Shown piece by piece: positions 21,933 through 33,148 of a stretch of 64,000 bases of DNA; the first letter of the stretch is position 1; each line of letters opens with the position of its first letter. This DNA is from Monosiga brevicollis MX1. Its lineage: Eukaryota; Opisthokonta; Choanoflagellata; Craspedida; Salpingoecidae. The notes below the pieces were generated by a model. That model searched no databases and was not told the origin of the DNA. It saw only the letters and a list, made by a program, of their open reading frames with translations. A program made the translations under genes and the position numbers. The DNA is taken from NCBI RefSeq assembly GCF_000002865.3, contig NW_001865055.1, positions 609,654-673,653 of the forward strand, read 5' to 3'.

Positions 21933-22671
21933 TCGGAGATTGCATGCAGCCCAGATTTTGTGTGAGCTCGCAAGGCCATTGAGCGCTACTCGTGCGGGTT
22001 CAAGAGGAGCGAGCTCATCAGGCCCAGGGCCGGGCCAGCCTGGGTAGGCACAGGCTGCGGCCCATCCATGTTATTTATTATTAAGAATCTGATGTATGAG
22101 CGTTGTTACCAGCCGAGCATGCAGCCGGCAAGAAGGGGGCCAGCGCAAGCACTGATTCAGAGGGCGAGCCAGCAGTAGTGCGTGCGCCGAGTCCTGCCCT
22201 TGAGTTTGAGGTCGCCTCGTCATCATGTGACCCAAAGCGCATGCATGACGCGCTCTTAATGTACGTGTGTGGGCACCGTGCCGTGTACGTGTGATAAGTT
22301 CTAATTCAATGTGTGGGATATACGCAACTTTGGTGTGGCGAATGTAAAGTGAGATGCGTTCTAAAGCGATTGTCAAGTGTGCTATTTGTACTGTTCACGT
22401 ATACACAAATCCCATCAAGCGTATCCCCACACCGATTCACAAGTGTGGCATCGGCTTTGAATTTCTCAACCCACTCATTGTGTGTGTTCACACACTGCGA
22501 GACGCAACCATGTGCCACCGTACCACACCCCCACACCCCCACACAACGTCTAATAAGCTTATCATCCCACACCCTCATCTTGTTGTGTGTGAAGGATGAT
22601 GTAATAATTTTTTTACTGAAAATTACACACACACACATAGAGACGGAGTGAGTTTGCAAACGGCAGCGCCA

Positions 22672-22717
<46 letters not shown>

Positions 22718-23734
22718 GGCGGCTTGGGTACGCTGGTGCTGGCTGCCGGCTGTCGCTGGGGGTATATGTGATATCGTTGGACTTGTTGTCGTGTTGTTGT
22801 GTTGTGTTGTCTTGTCTTGCCGCGACCGCCTGGCTTGGCCTCTTGCTGCATCTTGCTCATTGACGGGGCAACTGCTGCAGCGCGACGGGCGGTGTCGCAG
22901 CTGCTGGAGCAGTTGTCTGGCGTGGGGCTGGTCTCTTGGCCTGGGGTCTCGTTGTGTTGGTGCATTTATCCGGTATCCGTTCATTTGTGAGAGTGTCTCT
23001 GGGTACTTCTCACAGGGGTCGGGCTTTGCCTTGCGCGCAGCTTTTTAGCCAGTTTGACGTCGACTGAGTCGGCCCATGACGACGGCCGCATTCTAGGTAC
23101 GCTGCCCTTCTTCGCTTCCCCTCTCTGCCAAACCTGCGCCCCTCCCCGCCTAAACATACACACGCATGTCTTCTGCTTCCGCCCCACTTCGCTCGCTCCT
23201 CTCGCACCGCTCCCACCACTGCCGCCGCCATGCCGCCGCCATGCCATCGCGCCCACTACACGCACATGATGCGCCCGACCACATTGACTCTACCCATCCA
23301 CCCACGCACCCAAATACCTTCCACCTCCTGCTCCTCCTGCCCCTCCTCTTCCTCCTGCTTTTCCTCCTCCTGCTCCGCCACCGCCGCCAACTGCTGCTCC
23401 TGTTGCTGCATGTCGTGATTGCAGCAGCAGCTGCTGACCAAAAAATTTCTTCCTCTCCTGTGTCCTTTTTGGTTTTCCTTCAACTGTACATCTGTACAAC
23501 GCGCGCCACACACACGCTCGCTCGCTCGCTTGGCCATGGCCGCTGCCACAACCCCCCCCTTGCCTAGCTCGGCTCGAGCACACCACCCATCATCCAGTTC
23601 TTAGCCTGCGTTTTCGTCTGCAGCACGCCTCAATTGACCTTTGACTTTCTTGTTTGCCTGCTGCACCCAGGCAAAACAACCAAAAGCACTAGCTGGGTTG
23701 ATAGCCACTTTAGGGTGTCCCTTTCACCAGCATC

Positions 23735-25430
23735 ATGGTGACCCTCAGCGGCGACTTGGCGGCCACATCGGCTTCCACCGCTGGTACCATTCTACTCCTC
23801 AATATCGTCGGCATCTGCATGGCCGTCTTTCCCCTGCGCCCAGCCCCCGAGGAGTCGGGCATTGTCTCAAAAGAAGGCATTCGGGTACGCTCTTGCTTCC
23901 CCGCTCGGGCCCTTGTCATTACAGCCTCCTCTTTTCGTTTGGTGCTATTCCCCCCCCATCCCCATCCCCTCATCCCTTCTTCCTGCCCTCCCCGCCCTTC
24001 CCCCATCGGGCTTTGTTCCGTTGCCGTGTTAGGTCGCATCACAAATTGCCGCACGTATCCTCATGCCTTGCCTATCATTTATCAACGTGGCCGAGCTGCA
24101 AGACATTAGCTCCATCTGGCCCGTCTCCATCTGGCATCTTGTCAGCATCCCCTTTTGCATCCTCGTGTCCTACATGCTCTCCTTCCTCTTTCGCGTACCC
24201 AATGAACTCCGCGCCATCTTCGTCGCCGCTGCCAGTTTCAGCAACCTCGCCTCATTGGCCTATGTCATCATGCAAACTCTGTGCGAACAACCCGAACTTG
24301 ACGTCGAGGACGAGTGCTACGATCGCGCTGCCGGCTTTATCGCCATCTCCATCATCCCTTGGCACCTCCTCTTTTGGACCGCCGGCGATTATACCCTCTC
24401 CTTGGCCGCCCGGGCTGGCACCGATTACACTCCAAAGGCCCCCCTCTCCAAGGAAGAACGCCGTGCCGCCCGAATCAAGAGTGCCGTCGACCTTCTTTTG
24501 AAAATCCTTAACCCCAACCTCGTGGCCACCCTGGTCGGCGTCCTTGTCAGCCAAGTCGACGTTCTGCACGACCTCTTTTTCGTGCCCATTGGTCAAGACA
24601 GCGGTCGCCCCCCGCTCAGCTTTGTCACATCCGCCGTCAGCTCGCTCGCCGACGCCTCAGTAGGCCTCACTACCATCATCATCGCCGCCACCCTGGGCAA
24701 ACGCCTGTTGCGTGTCAACTGGCGCAAGCTTCGGGCTCGTCTGCTCTGCCGCTACCAACCCAATGTCGCCACTACGCACCCAGCCAAAGCCGATTCTCCC
24801 GACTTTATCATTGCAACCTCCTTTGCCGCGCTCTCGCCTGATTCCTCCCCCCAGCTCAATGCCGCGTCCAGTACCGCCACCACCACTACCACTGCCGATA
24901 ACGACAACAGGGCCACTAATGGCGGTGCTTCAGCAAACAACAAGGACGCCGCCAACGATGACGACGACGACAGCAACAACGATGCCATCTTCAACGATAT
25001 GCCCTCCAAAACTGATGTCGAGATGATTCTGGCCGACAAGAGCGATCCAGCTAAACTTGAGGGCAACGTCGATGCGGCTGCAATTCTAGCCCAGGCGCGC
25101 CGCCGCAAGGGGCGGCTCTCCCCCACCTTCTTCTTGCAACTTATCTTTGTTCGCGTCTACCTCATGGGTGGCCTGCTCTTCGCCATGGTCTACCTCATCT
25201 CTCCTCTCGTCTTCCCCGATTCTCAGCCCGACTCTTCTCTGATCCGCCTTGTCTTTTTCGTCCAGTGTATCGTACCCTCGGCCAATCTCATTGTTCTCCT
25301 CGCCCAACAACGCGGCCTCGTCGTCATTGCTGAGGACATTGCTCTCGCCATGCTCTGCCAACACATCCTATCTGCGCTGAGCTCCATCTTCTTTACTGCC
25401 ATCGCCCTCTCCATCGTGTATGATGCATAG
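23735..25430 (+). CDS. PIN/PILS-like (auxin efflux carrier family) membrane transporter
   Basis: Two exons (23,735-23,884 and 24,033-25,430), joined in frame through GGC ATT CGG|GTACGC and GTTAG|GTC, encode about 515 residues. The fold matches the membrane transport protein family: an N-terminal hydrophobic half with ILLLNIVGICMAVF, VSIWHLVSIPFCILVSYMLS, RAIFVAAASFSNLASLAYVI and IAISIIPWHLLFWTAGDY. Next comes LNPNLVATLVGVLVSQVDVL, typical of the family's conserved crossover region. A long hydrophilic loop of about 130 residues, rich in Thr, Asn and Asp, separates the two halves. The second half has LMGGLLFAMVYLISPLVF, QCIVPSANLIVLLAQQ and a last helix ending IVYDA. About 8-10 membrane segments are predicted. 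In fungi and plants, relatives sit in the ER or plasma membrane and move auxin or unknown anions. The substrate here is unknown. Confidence 0.85.
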
Positions 25431-25975
25431 AGAGCCATAGACCTCACCCTAGTCCGTGGTCTTGTCGTTGTTCTGTGTTGACGCCTTAGTATCGTCTTGT
25501 CACCTCTCCCCTCTTCTTCATTGCTCTCTCCTTTTTCCTTTGACTTCATATGGTTTCCCTCCTTTTGGGTCTCTGCCTTTTAGCGATGACCCAACCACTA
25601 CATGGTTGGTTCCCGCTGTCTGGTAGAACCGCGTCGACGCAGCGCGTCACAGCCCGTCGCTCCTCAGATCAAATGATTCTCGAGCTATGGGATCTTGTAT
25701 CGTGTTTCTGTAGGCTTTTCTACTCTTCTCTTTCCCCTCGGTGGCGTGGTGCATTGTTTGTCATTGTTGATACTGATGGACAACATGAAAAACTCTTGTC
25801 CGTCGTGGCGATAGTGCGCCTCGCCTTTCAGGCTACTCCTATAATTTTTTTTTTTTTTTTTTTTTTTGTTGATCCCCGAGTCGCTTGTGTAATGTTGCGT
25901 GTGCGAATGGGTGCGTCTCGGTCTTGCCACTGCCGTTGTCGCAAAGCGCCACGTGGTAAATTGCCGGCCCAGGCG

Positions 25976-26007
<32 letters not shown>

Positions 26008-26125
26008 TTGCATTATAAATTCGAGCTACGGCATCGTGTCTAGGAATGTTTTTTTCAACAGGACTTGTGCCAATCCCGGCAAAAGGGTCGCAACTTCTTG
26101 ATGTTCCACCAGCGCATTTTGCATC
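25431..26125. other. Convergent 3' intergenic region
   Basis: No gene seen. It contains a poly-T tract (25,846-25,867) and a CA tract (25,978-26,006). It lies between the 3' ends of the carrier gene and the chorismate mutase gene. Confidence 0.6.
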
Positions 26126-28673
26126 TCAACGGTCCATGGCTTGGAATGAGCCCAACACATCCACCACCAACCCGCTTTTTCGCGCCTCTTCGAGCACTTG
26201 CGCCAAAGCAGAATCTTGGGCATGACCTGTGGCGTTTATCAGATATGCAGTTGCAAGGGACCAGATGGCCCAGGAGTATGATGAGTACAAGCGATGGGAG
26301 ACCGGGAACAAGACACGCATATCACGGATCATGCACGCCACTTAATCGTAGGGCATACCTCGGCACTCAATCATGTAAAAGAGGCGCGGCTGGCCGATGA
26401 CGTCCTGAGATTGTTGGAGGTGCGAATCAACGCCAAGCACCTCCACATGTGCTCCAACCAGCGCATTCAAGAAAGCGCCGATAGGTGCGGGTGCTGCTGG
26501 CCCTGCATCGCCTGTTTTGACGCGGGAGTCTGTTGTGTTGAGCAAGAGCAGCGTACGATCGTTGCCTGAACGCGTCGTTCTACGCGCACCCGATGTGCAC
26601 CGCAGCAGAGCAAGAGTGAGATGTGAGGCTGTACAGCTGTTCTGCTGCAGATGGGCGGAAGACATACAACTGGAGGTGGCGGCTAATGATGAGGAAGCGC
26701 GTGCGGTTCTCAGCACCGGCGCCTTGCATGTCATGGCGCAGGACGCGCAGGTCTGCAAGCCCAGATGAGCCAATTGAGTCCAAGGACAAACATGAAGAGC
26801 GTGACTTGAGGGAAGTGGGTAGGTGGTGTCAAACCTGGGTGCATTTCGAGAGCCAGCTCCGAGACGAGGGCGGCGGCATGTGGATCTTCAGCGGCACGCT
26901 GGGCCCCCTCGGCTGTGCTGGCCACGGGCACGCATTTATCAGACAAGTTCATGTCTGCCAAAAGTGCCTGGCATTCCACGAGCACGTTGGCATGTGAATA
27001 GACTTTGGTAATCTGTAGGAGGTTTCACGTGTTCAGAAGAGGTAGGTGAGAGGCCTGCAGCGCCAGAAGCGGGCCACATGGACGTGACATGAAGCGAGGC
27101 GGGGGATATGGCAAACGCCAAATGAGCCTGTCAGCACCTGGTCCAGAGTGCCTCGCGAAACAAGGCGATGAGAGACGGGGAGCCAAATTTCACCCTGAAC
27201 GCGGGCTTTTGAAGCGTAGAGCAAGTCATGGACGCGGCGCAAGATGCCCGAGGCCGTATTAAAGTAAGGGACGACACCACAAGCAACACGGTTTTCCATG
27301 ACGAGCTGGAAGACCTGCCATCAAGTTCAAGGTAAAAAACAGTATTCATAACCGTGGACGTGTGTGAGGGCGGACAAGCCTGCGGTGCCCAGGCGACGGA
27401 CGGACGGTGGTGCTGGGGCATGGCGGGTGGGGGTTATCCTAGCACACAAGCGTCCGTACATTGTCAATGCTGTCACAAGCCAAAAGGTCTTCGCCTTGCG
27501 AGAAGCAGGCCTGAGCAGCGCGCAGGCAGTGAGTGCCAGGCGGGCCCAGGTAGGCGACGGTGCACTGCTCATCTAGGCTGGAGGTTGTTGGGTGCGGAGT
27601 GAGCGGCATGCAGATGGTGTTTGATGAAGAGGCGGCAAAGGCATCGGGAGTGCACAAATTGTGGGGCAAGCTCACCGTTGAAGCAGGTATTCCACTTCAA
27701 TGTCTTTCGTCAGGGGAATCAGAAGCTCGCGATAGATGCGCTCAGGCAGGTCTGGGTCAATTTTGAAGGCGGTGGCCGCAGCGCTGGCAGCGTCTGTCGC
27801 AGTAGAATTGGGTGGGGCTGGGCGAGGGACATCGCTGATTTCTTGTCCGTAGGTTGCGGCTTTGAGGCGAACCCGGCGTAGGAGGCGGTCTTCAACGGCC
27901 TGGTTGGTGAGGAGGCGCATGAGGCCGTCGGTGTCGCGAGCTCGGATGAGCTGGGTGTAAGCCTCGCGCTGTTCGCGGAACTTGACCTCGGCTACCTGCT
28001 TGCCGTAGTGGACGCGTTTGGAGATGGCTTGGAGACAGATAATGTCGGCATCGGCTGAGGAGCCGTAGTGACCATCGTCGCCAGCGGCACAAATGCTGGG
28101 CACAATCTCATTGAGGTATTGGTCCAGGACCTTGGCGTTGTAGTTGATGCGGTTGGGCTTGAGGAAGTTGGCGCTGCTGCGCGGCGGCAAGAAGGAGGAG
28201 GGAGTGAGGGCGGGAAAGAAGGGGTTCTCATCCTCGGCGTTGTAGCGACCAAGCAGGGCTTGGATGCGTTCTGTCTCGCGGAGAAAGTACTCGAGAAAGC
28301 TGTACTGCTGGCCAAGGGCCGAGTGGGTGGAGCTGGCTTCCCACACGCTGCCCTCGCCGCGGCGGTAGATGCGGTCGTTCCGTGCAAAATGGGCGCGCTC
28401 AATCAAGGCAAAGATGATGGTTTCTTCCAGCCGGAGCAAGTAGTCGCGCAAGTCCTGCAGGGAGAGTTCGCCGCTGCCGGCCGCCGTCGCTGCAGCAAAA
28501 CGAGCGCGAGAAAAAAGTGAGGCAGGCAGAATGTTGATCTAAGCATCGCAAGAAGAAATCAAAAAATGACCAAAGACCACCTGCGTAGAACCAAGAAAGG
28601 CGGTGGGGCGACGGGGGCGATGGGGGCAGGAGCAGGGCGCTGCCGTTTTGGTGGTACCTGCAGTCGCCGCCAT
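26126..28673 (-). CDS. Fused chorismate mutase (Aro7 type)-prephenate dehydratase-ACT protein
   Basis: Predicted to convert chorismate to prephenate and then to phenylpyruvate, for phenylalanine synthesis. Exon 1 (28,673-28,658, MAATA) splices to an exon from 28,489 carrying a full-length eukaryotic chorismate mutase: LRDYLLRLEETIIFALIERA, NPFFP, a GS turn in HYGSSADADIICLQAISKRV, HYGKQVAEVKF, and the family end PLTKDIEVEYLLQR. A 98-base intron (27,675-27,578) joins CAACG to CCTAGAT, giving QRLDEQCTVAYLGPPGTH, so the mutase runs in frame into the dehydratase. Dehydratase parts follow: VFQLVMENRVACGVVPYFNT, GEIWLPVSHRLVSRGTLDQV, VYSHANVLVECQALL, STAEGAQRAAEDPHAAAL and the TRF motif in ENRTRFLIISR. 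The ACT domain reads GNDRTLLLL, IGAFLNALVGAHVEVLGVDS, GQPRLFYMIECRG and, after a further intron, LVVDVLGSFQAMDR, stop at 26,126. The regulatory motifs GALV and ESRP are diverged. Several middle exon borders are approximate. Confidence 0.87.
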
Positions 28674-29003
28674 CTCGATTTCGAAACGCGATTCGCGCCT
28701 CAATATCCGAGGGGACGTGTTTAGAATGTACAACAGTAAAATACTTTTTCAGAATGAACGTGCGTCTTGTAAGATTGGAGAATAGGTGGTTAACTTTAGA
28801 GGGTGATTCAGTTCAAGGGCAAGGGCGCATGATGCGCAGAGCGTGTGTGCTGGGGGATGTGATGTTGAGAGACCATGTCATCAAGAAGGTCCAAGTCGCT
28901 AGCTTTCAAAGGTAATATCCTTAATGTCTCAGAGAGTGATGTACCGCTCGGTTATCTTGAGAGAGGTGAGATGTCATCAAAGAGGTCCTCGTCAACCGCG
29001 TGC

Positions 29004-29038
<35 letters not shown>

Positions 29039-29472
29039 GTTCGCTCTCTCGTTTTTTTTTTTTTTTTTTCGGGTTCGGCAGCTGGAGTTGGACGCGGGAG
29101 CCGGGCGTCTCGAGACAAGCGTGTGCAGGAGCCTGGGAGGAGCCTGGAATAGGGCCGTGGTCTCGTGTAGTGGTGTGCTGGGCACAAGTTTGAGCGTGTT
29201 CCAGCCGGCTGTGGCCGATAGATTTGACGAGACGAGCGCACATTTGGCTGCCGCCGTTGGTGACCTCGAGTACATTTCCCATCAAGTTCCGCCGCCGTGC
29301 GCTGCGCCAACTGCCAAGCAGCCTTGAAGTTGTGATAGACGGGGACTTGGACTCGTCTGTCTTTGTTCAAGGCTTTTTTTTCTTCTTGGTTGTGGCCGCT
29401 GTCGTTTGCTGTCGGCTGCTCCCCCTCGTCAGACAGCCCATGGTTGGAAAGCTACACACCACCACCACCATC
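28674..29472. other. Divergent intergenic region with CT and poly-T tracts
   Basis: No clear gene. It holds the palindrome at 28,735, a (CT)n tract (29,007-29,036) and a T run (29,052-29,069). Open frames across the CT tract are low-complexity artefacts. It should contain the promoters of both flanking genes. Confidence 0.55.
28735..28745. promoter_or_regulatory. Palindromic motif AGTAAAATACT
   Basis: An exact copy of the 11-mer found at 10,988, followed by TTTTTCAGAATG. It is only 62 bases upstream of the chorismate mutase start codon (28,673) on the minus strand, inside a divergent gap. Confidence 0.5.
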
Positions 29473-31726
29473 ATGGAGATTAATGCTGATTACCTGGTAC
29501 GACGCTCGGGCCGTCCTCGCTCTGGCCATGGTGTTGTTTTAGTGGTATCTGTCTGTCTTGGTTTGCCAATGGTCTTAATGCCCCTGACCATGTCGCTGGA
29601 CCCTGTGCGCTTCGATCGGGCTCGGGTCGTGGCATGGATTAATATCCCAACGCGCTCGTCCTCACGTTTTGGGGTGTCTTGTTGCTTTCCTGCGTATGCT
29701 TCCCATGTGTGTCCGTCTCGCGGTTTTTTTGTTATTCATTTCAGGAGCGGGCGACCGCTTCCAACAAACTCATCGAGCAGCTCGTGGGCTGCATTCCTGC
29801 CGACATTTACCTACGCAACTCGGAAACTTCCAACAACCTGAACGTTGGTCTTGCCTCATCACGTTTGACGGAGCTGCCTTTTGTCTTTTACAAATGTGGC
29901 TTGATCACCTCACGCCTGCTTCCGCGCGTGCTTTTCCCCCTCCCCCTTTTTTTTCCTTGCCTTTGTAGGAAAAGTACATGGTTAACAAAAAAGGCAACGC
30001 GCCCAAACAAGATGTCAAGGATGCCTCGAAGAAGGGCAAGCGTGCTCGCGTAGGTCCCTATGGCTCACGTTGTGGTGTTTCCCACTACCTTGCGTCTCCA
30101 TTTTTGCCATGCTTTTCACGCACGTGTTCGCTGACCTCGTCACGAACCTTTGGCTTGTTGTCTACAGCTTGATCCCGAGGCGCGTAGTGTCGTGGCCCAA
30201 CAGGCTGCTATGGCCAATGAGGAGGCTAAAACGCAGGCCGCTCAAGACAGCAGTGACGACGAAGACATGCAGAAACCGGCCGGTGATCAGTCAGTATCGA
30301 ACGGTGCCACTCGCACGGGACCCGTTTTTAAGCACCTCAGCCACCAGCAACTTCGCGAGCGCCTGCGCCAATCTCAAGAGGTCGGTGTGGGGTGGATTCA
30401 ATGGAGCGCACCTCATCTCGCTGCCATGCCCGTCGATTCACCATCACACCATTTGCTTCTACCATAGCAACTTCGCGCCAAGCGCAAGGCTGACGTCAAC
30501 GCCAACCGCAAGAAACAAAAGGAAAAGGTCGGCTCGGCGTGCCACGCACTTGCCGGCCTTATTTCCCCATTCGATATCCCGCCATGAAGGGCTCATGGGG
30601 TTTCTTTTTTCTCTTATTCAACGGTGCACATTAGGTGGCTAACAAGCGCGCCAAGCTGAAAGAAGAGCGCAAGACCAAGGCATTGGCCAAGGCGCCCCAC
30701 GTTCCCGGGTCGGGCGCAGACCGCGCCGCGGGTGCCGCCGATGGCTCGACTCCGGCCAAAAAGGTTCGATGATAGACTTAATTTCTTGACAGTGTTGGTG
30801 CTGCTCTCAACCACTTGCCGCCGTTGTCATGTCTTTTGATACCTTTTAGAGCAAAGTTCTGTTTAGCAAGTTTGATTTGGGTGATGCTCGCAAGCCCAAG
30901 AGCAAGCCTACCCCACAGCAGCTCTTGCAGCAAGCCGAGGCCAAGTCTGAGAAGATGAAGCAGCTCCGCCAATCCAACCCTGAAAAGGTGCGTGTGGTGT
31001 GCGTGTGGTGTGCGTGGGGACGGTATTGCTCTGGTTGATTTTTCACGTCCCTCACTGGCTTCATATGCTATGCTTTACACTCGACGGGGTACGAATGGTG
31101 CATTCGGACAGGCTGCTGAGGTTGAGAAGAAGGACGCATGGAGCAAGGCACTGCAAAAGGCCGAGGGCCAAAAGGTGCGAAATGACAACATGCCAATGGC
31201 CCAAGGCGGGGGCAATACGTCTCACACTCATTGCCCATGGCACTGCTCGTGTCCTTTGCATTTCCTGCTTTCTCTCCCTTTCTCCAGGTCTTTGACAATC
31301 CTTCTCTGGTGAAGAAGAAAATCAAGCGCATCGAGCAAGCCAAAAAGAAATCGCAGCTGCAATGGTGCGTGGCTAATTGCTTTCCTTGCTTGTCGACTCG
31401 GGGCTTGCTTGTTGACTCAACTCCATTGGTGCATGTTTGTTCGCAGGACGGATCGTGAGTCTGAGGTCAAGAAGCAGCAAAAGGAGCGCCAGGACGCGCG
31501 GCAAAAGAACTTGCAGGCCCGTATCGACGCAAAGCGCGAGAAGAAGGTCAAGAAGGTATGCCAGGCTTTTTTTCTACGCGCTGTGTGTTTGGAGGGCCGC
31601 TCCTGTTATATCGAGCCACTTTTATTTGAACTTCTTTTGCGGTTTGACTCATCTTTGCCTTTTGCCTTTTGCCATCTGCTATAGCTCAAAAAGTCGGGCC
31701 GTCTCGTGGGCAAGCCAGGGTTCTAA
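29473..31726 (+). CDS. SURF6: SURF6-family nucleolar protein
   Basis: SURF6/Rrp14 is a nucleolar nucleic-acid-binding protein of ribosome biogenesis. A short first exon (29,473-29,496, MEINADYL) joins ERATASNKLIEQLVGCIPAD at 29,745. Later small exons are extremely Lys/Arg/Gln-rich: KYMVNKKGNAPKQDVKDASK, a Ser/Asp acidic patch (SSDDEDMQ), LSHQQLRERLRQSQE, AKRKADVNANRKKQKEK and KVLFSKFDLGDARKPKSKP. The family signature is in the last exons: WSKALQKAEGQK, VFDNPSLVKKKIKRIEQAKK, KSQLQW, then KKQQKERQDARQKNLQARID and KKSGRLVGKPGF with the stop at 31,724-31,726. About nine exons with introns of 60-250 bases. Length is in the usual range, with strong nuclear/nucleolar localisation signals. Confidence 0.9.
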
Positions 31727-32628
31727 GCCTTTGTCGTGCGGCCTTGAGTTTTTTTTTCTTTTCCTCCTTTTTCTTTTCCCCCTTTTTTTTTTCAAACTTG
31801 TTCTCTTGGGTGCTTGCTGCGATACGCTCCTGGCCGAAAGAACCTGTGCTATTCGTGTGTGTGGGATCTGTCGGTACGCAAGTATCGACCTGATCCGCTT
31901 GGTGAACTCGAGAGTTGATAGCACCGCCCTGCTCACTTGAATGTCGATTCTATAGAAAGGCCGAGACAGGCTGAGGCATAGTCAGGCAGAGGCAGGCAGA
32001 GACCGATTGAGACGGACCGAGACGGACTGAGACAGACTGGGACAGACTGAGACAGACTGAGACAGAATGGGACAGGCAGCACTCAAAGTATTACGCCATC
32101 AAATGTCAGACAATCTTCATCACAAGGGCACGTAACGGACACCTACAACTCCAAAAGGGGGCGTAACGTAACGAACTTTGCCATTGACTGAATGGTGTGT
32201 GTGTGTGTGTGTGTGGCGGGGTTGAAGCGGCAGCGGCATGGGGATGGGGGAGGTGCGGTGTGGCAAAAGGGTAGGGGAGGGGGTGTGCCAAAGAGGGGAG
32301 AGATAGGGAGAGGGAGAAGGAGAGGGAGGGACAGGGAGCGGGGGCGGTGAGCGGGGAAAATGATGATCATATCACATGGGTTGGGAGAGTGCCCGAGTTG
32401 GCGCTTCAAGCTCCCGTCATGGGGGCCGGTTCTGGCCAAGTCGAGATTGGGTGCAGGCAGCTGGGCGGTGGTTGATGAGCAGGGCGCTTTGTGCTTTTAA
32501 GACGGCATGGGCTCGTTCCCTCACTGACATTTCTCTCTATGCTGGTTGTTGATTGTCGCTTTTCTTAGCCCGGACAGCCGTCTGTTAATCGCCGCTGCCC
32601 GTGGCTTGTGGAGCATTGATCCGGCCCG
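31727..32628. other. Intergenic region with GAGACAGACT degenerate repeat
   Basis: No gene seen. Degenerate tandem copies of a unit close to GAGACAGACT cover about 31,958-32,070. A TG tract is at 32,193-32,214 and purine-rich sequence at 32,280-32,345. The region separates SURF6 from the channel gene, both on the plus strand. Confidence 0.6.
31958..32070. repeat. Degenerate ~10-base tandem repeat (GAGACAGACT-like)
   Basis: Around ten imperfect copies of GAGAC(A/G)GACT/C in tandem, ending at GGGACAGGCAGC. The unit is conserved enough to see by eye but varies at one to three positions per copy. Confidence 0.7.
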
Positions 32629-33096
32629 ATGAGCTTTACGCAGGCCAACGACGACTTTGTTGTGACAGCCTCCCCGCGACTCAGTGTCCGTCGCGTCTTG
32701 TCCGGTGCGATGCCACCCGTGGCGCCCGCCAGCATCACCAACGATGGCAACCCCCAAACCCTCGCTTCTCAGGATCTAGAGAGTACCACGCCCACGCCCA
32801 GCGTTGGCCGTCGTGGCCGCGGTCTTGGGCGCCATCGTTCCACCATTGCCAATGCCGTCGAACCCAATACCGCTTTCGTGTGTTTTTGCTCCTGCCCCAA
32901 AGCTGCACACAATCACGCTCGCACATAAACGACAGGTCCAGTCTCACCCCTTGAACCCCACTTGCTTGCTTGCAACAGGATATCCCACTTGCTCGTCTCA
33001 ACACCACCACGAGCGAGGTGACGGGCAGCCACAGCGGTCAGTGCCATCGTGTCTCCTTGCATCGTCCCGCAAACGCATATGTGAATGTCAATGTAA

Positions 33097-33148
<52 letters not shown>

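Larger units (their letters stand above)
20348..23734. other. Long intergenic region, divergent promoters and microsatellites
   Basis: I found no convincing gene in this 3.4 kb. It holds a TG tract (20,429-20,450), a 240-base imperfect (GA)n/(GACA)n tract (20,803-21,055), a cluster of five AGTA-N3-TACT palindromes (21,410-21,560), telomere-like CCCTAAAACCCTAA (21,874-21,887), GA repeats (21,797-21,872 and 22,675-22,711) and CT/TCC-rich sequence (23,300-23,400). It lies between UXS1 (leftward) and the carrier gene (rightward). The 5' UTR of the carrier could include unseen exons here. Confidence 0.6.

Noticed and set aside
22306-22984. Minus-strand frames of 120-220 residues
   Set aside because: Low-complexity, His/Thr/Ser-rich, cross a GA tract, and show no domain or splice support.
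27578-27675. Two adjacent genes (mutase and dehydratase) instead of a fusion
   Set aside because: There is no stop, no promoter-sized gap and no start codon between them, and the intron phase joins both halves in frame.
28875-29370. Frames around the CT and T runs before SURF6
   Set aside because: They depend on the microsatellite and have no recognisable content; they are probably 5' flanking sequence.
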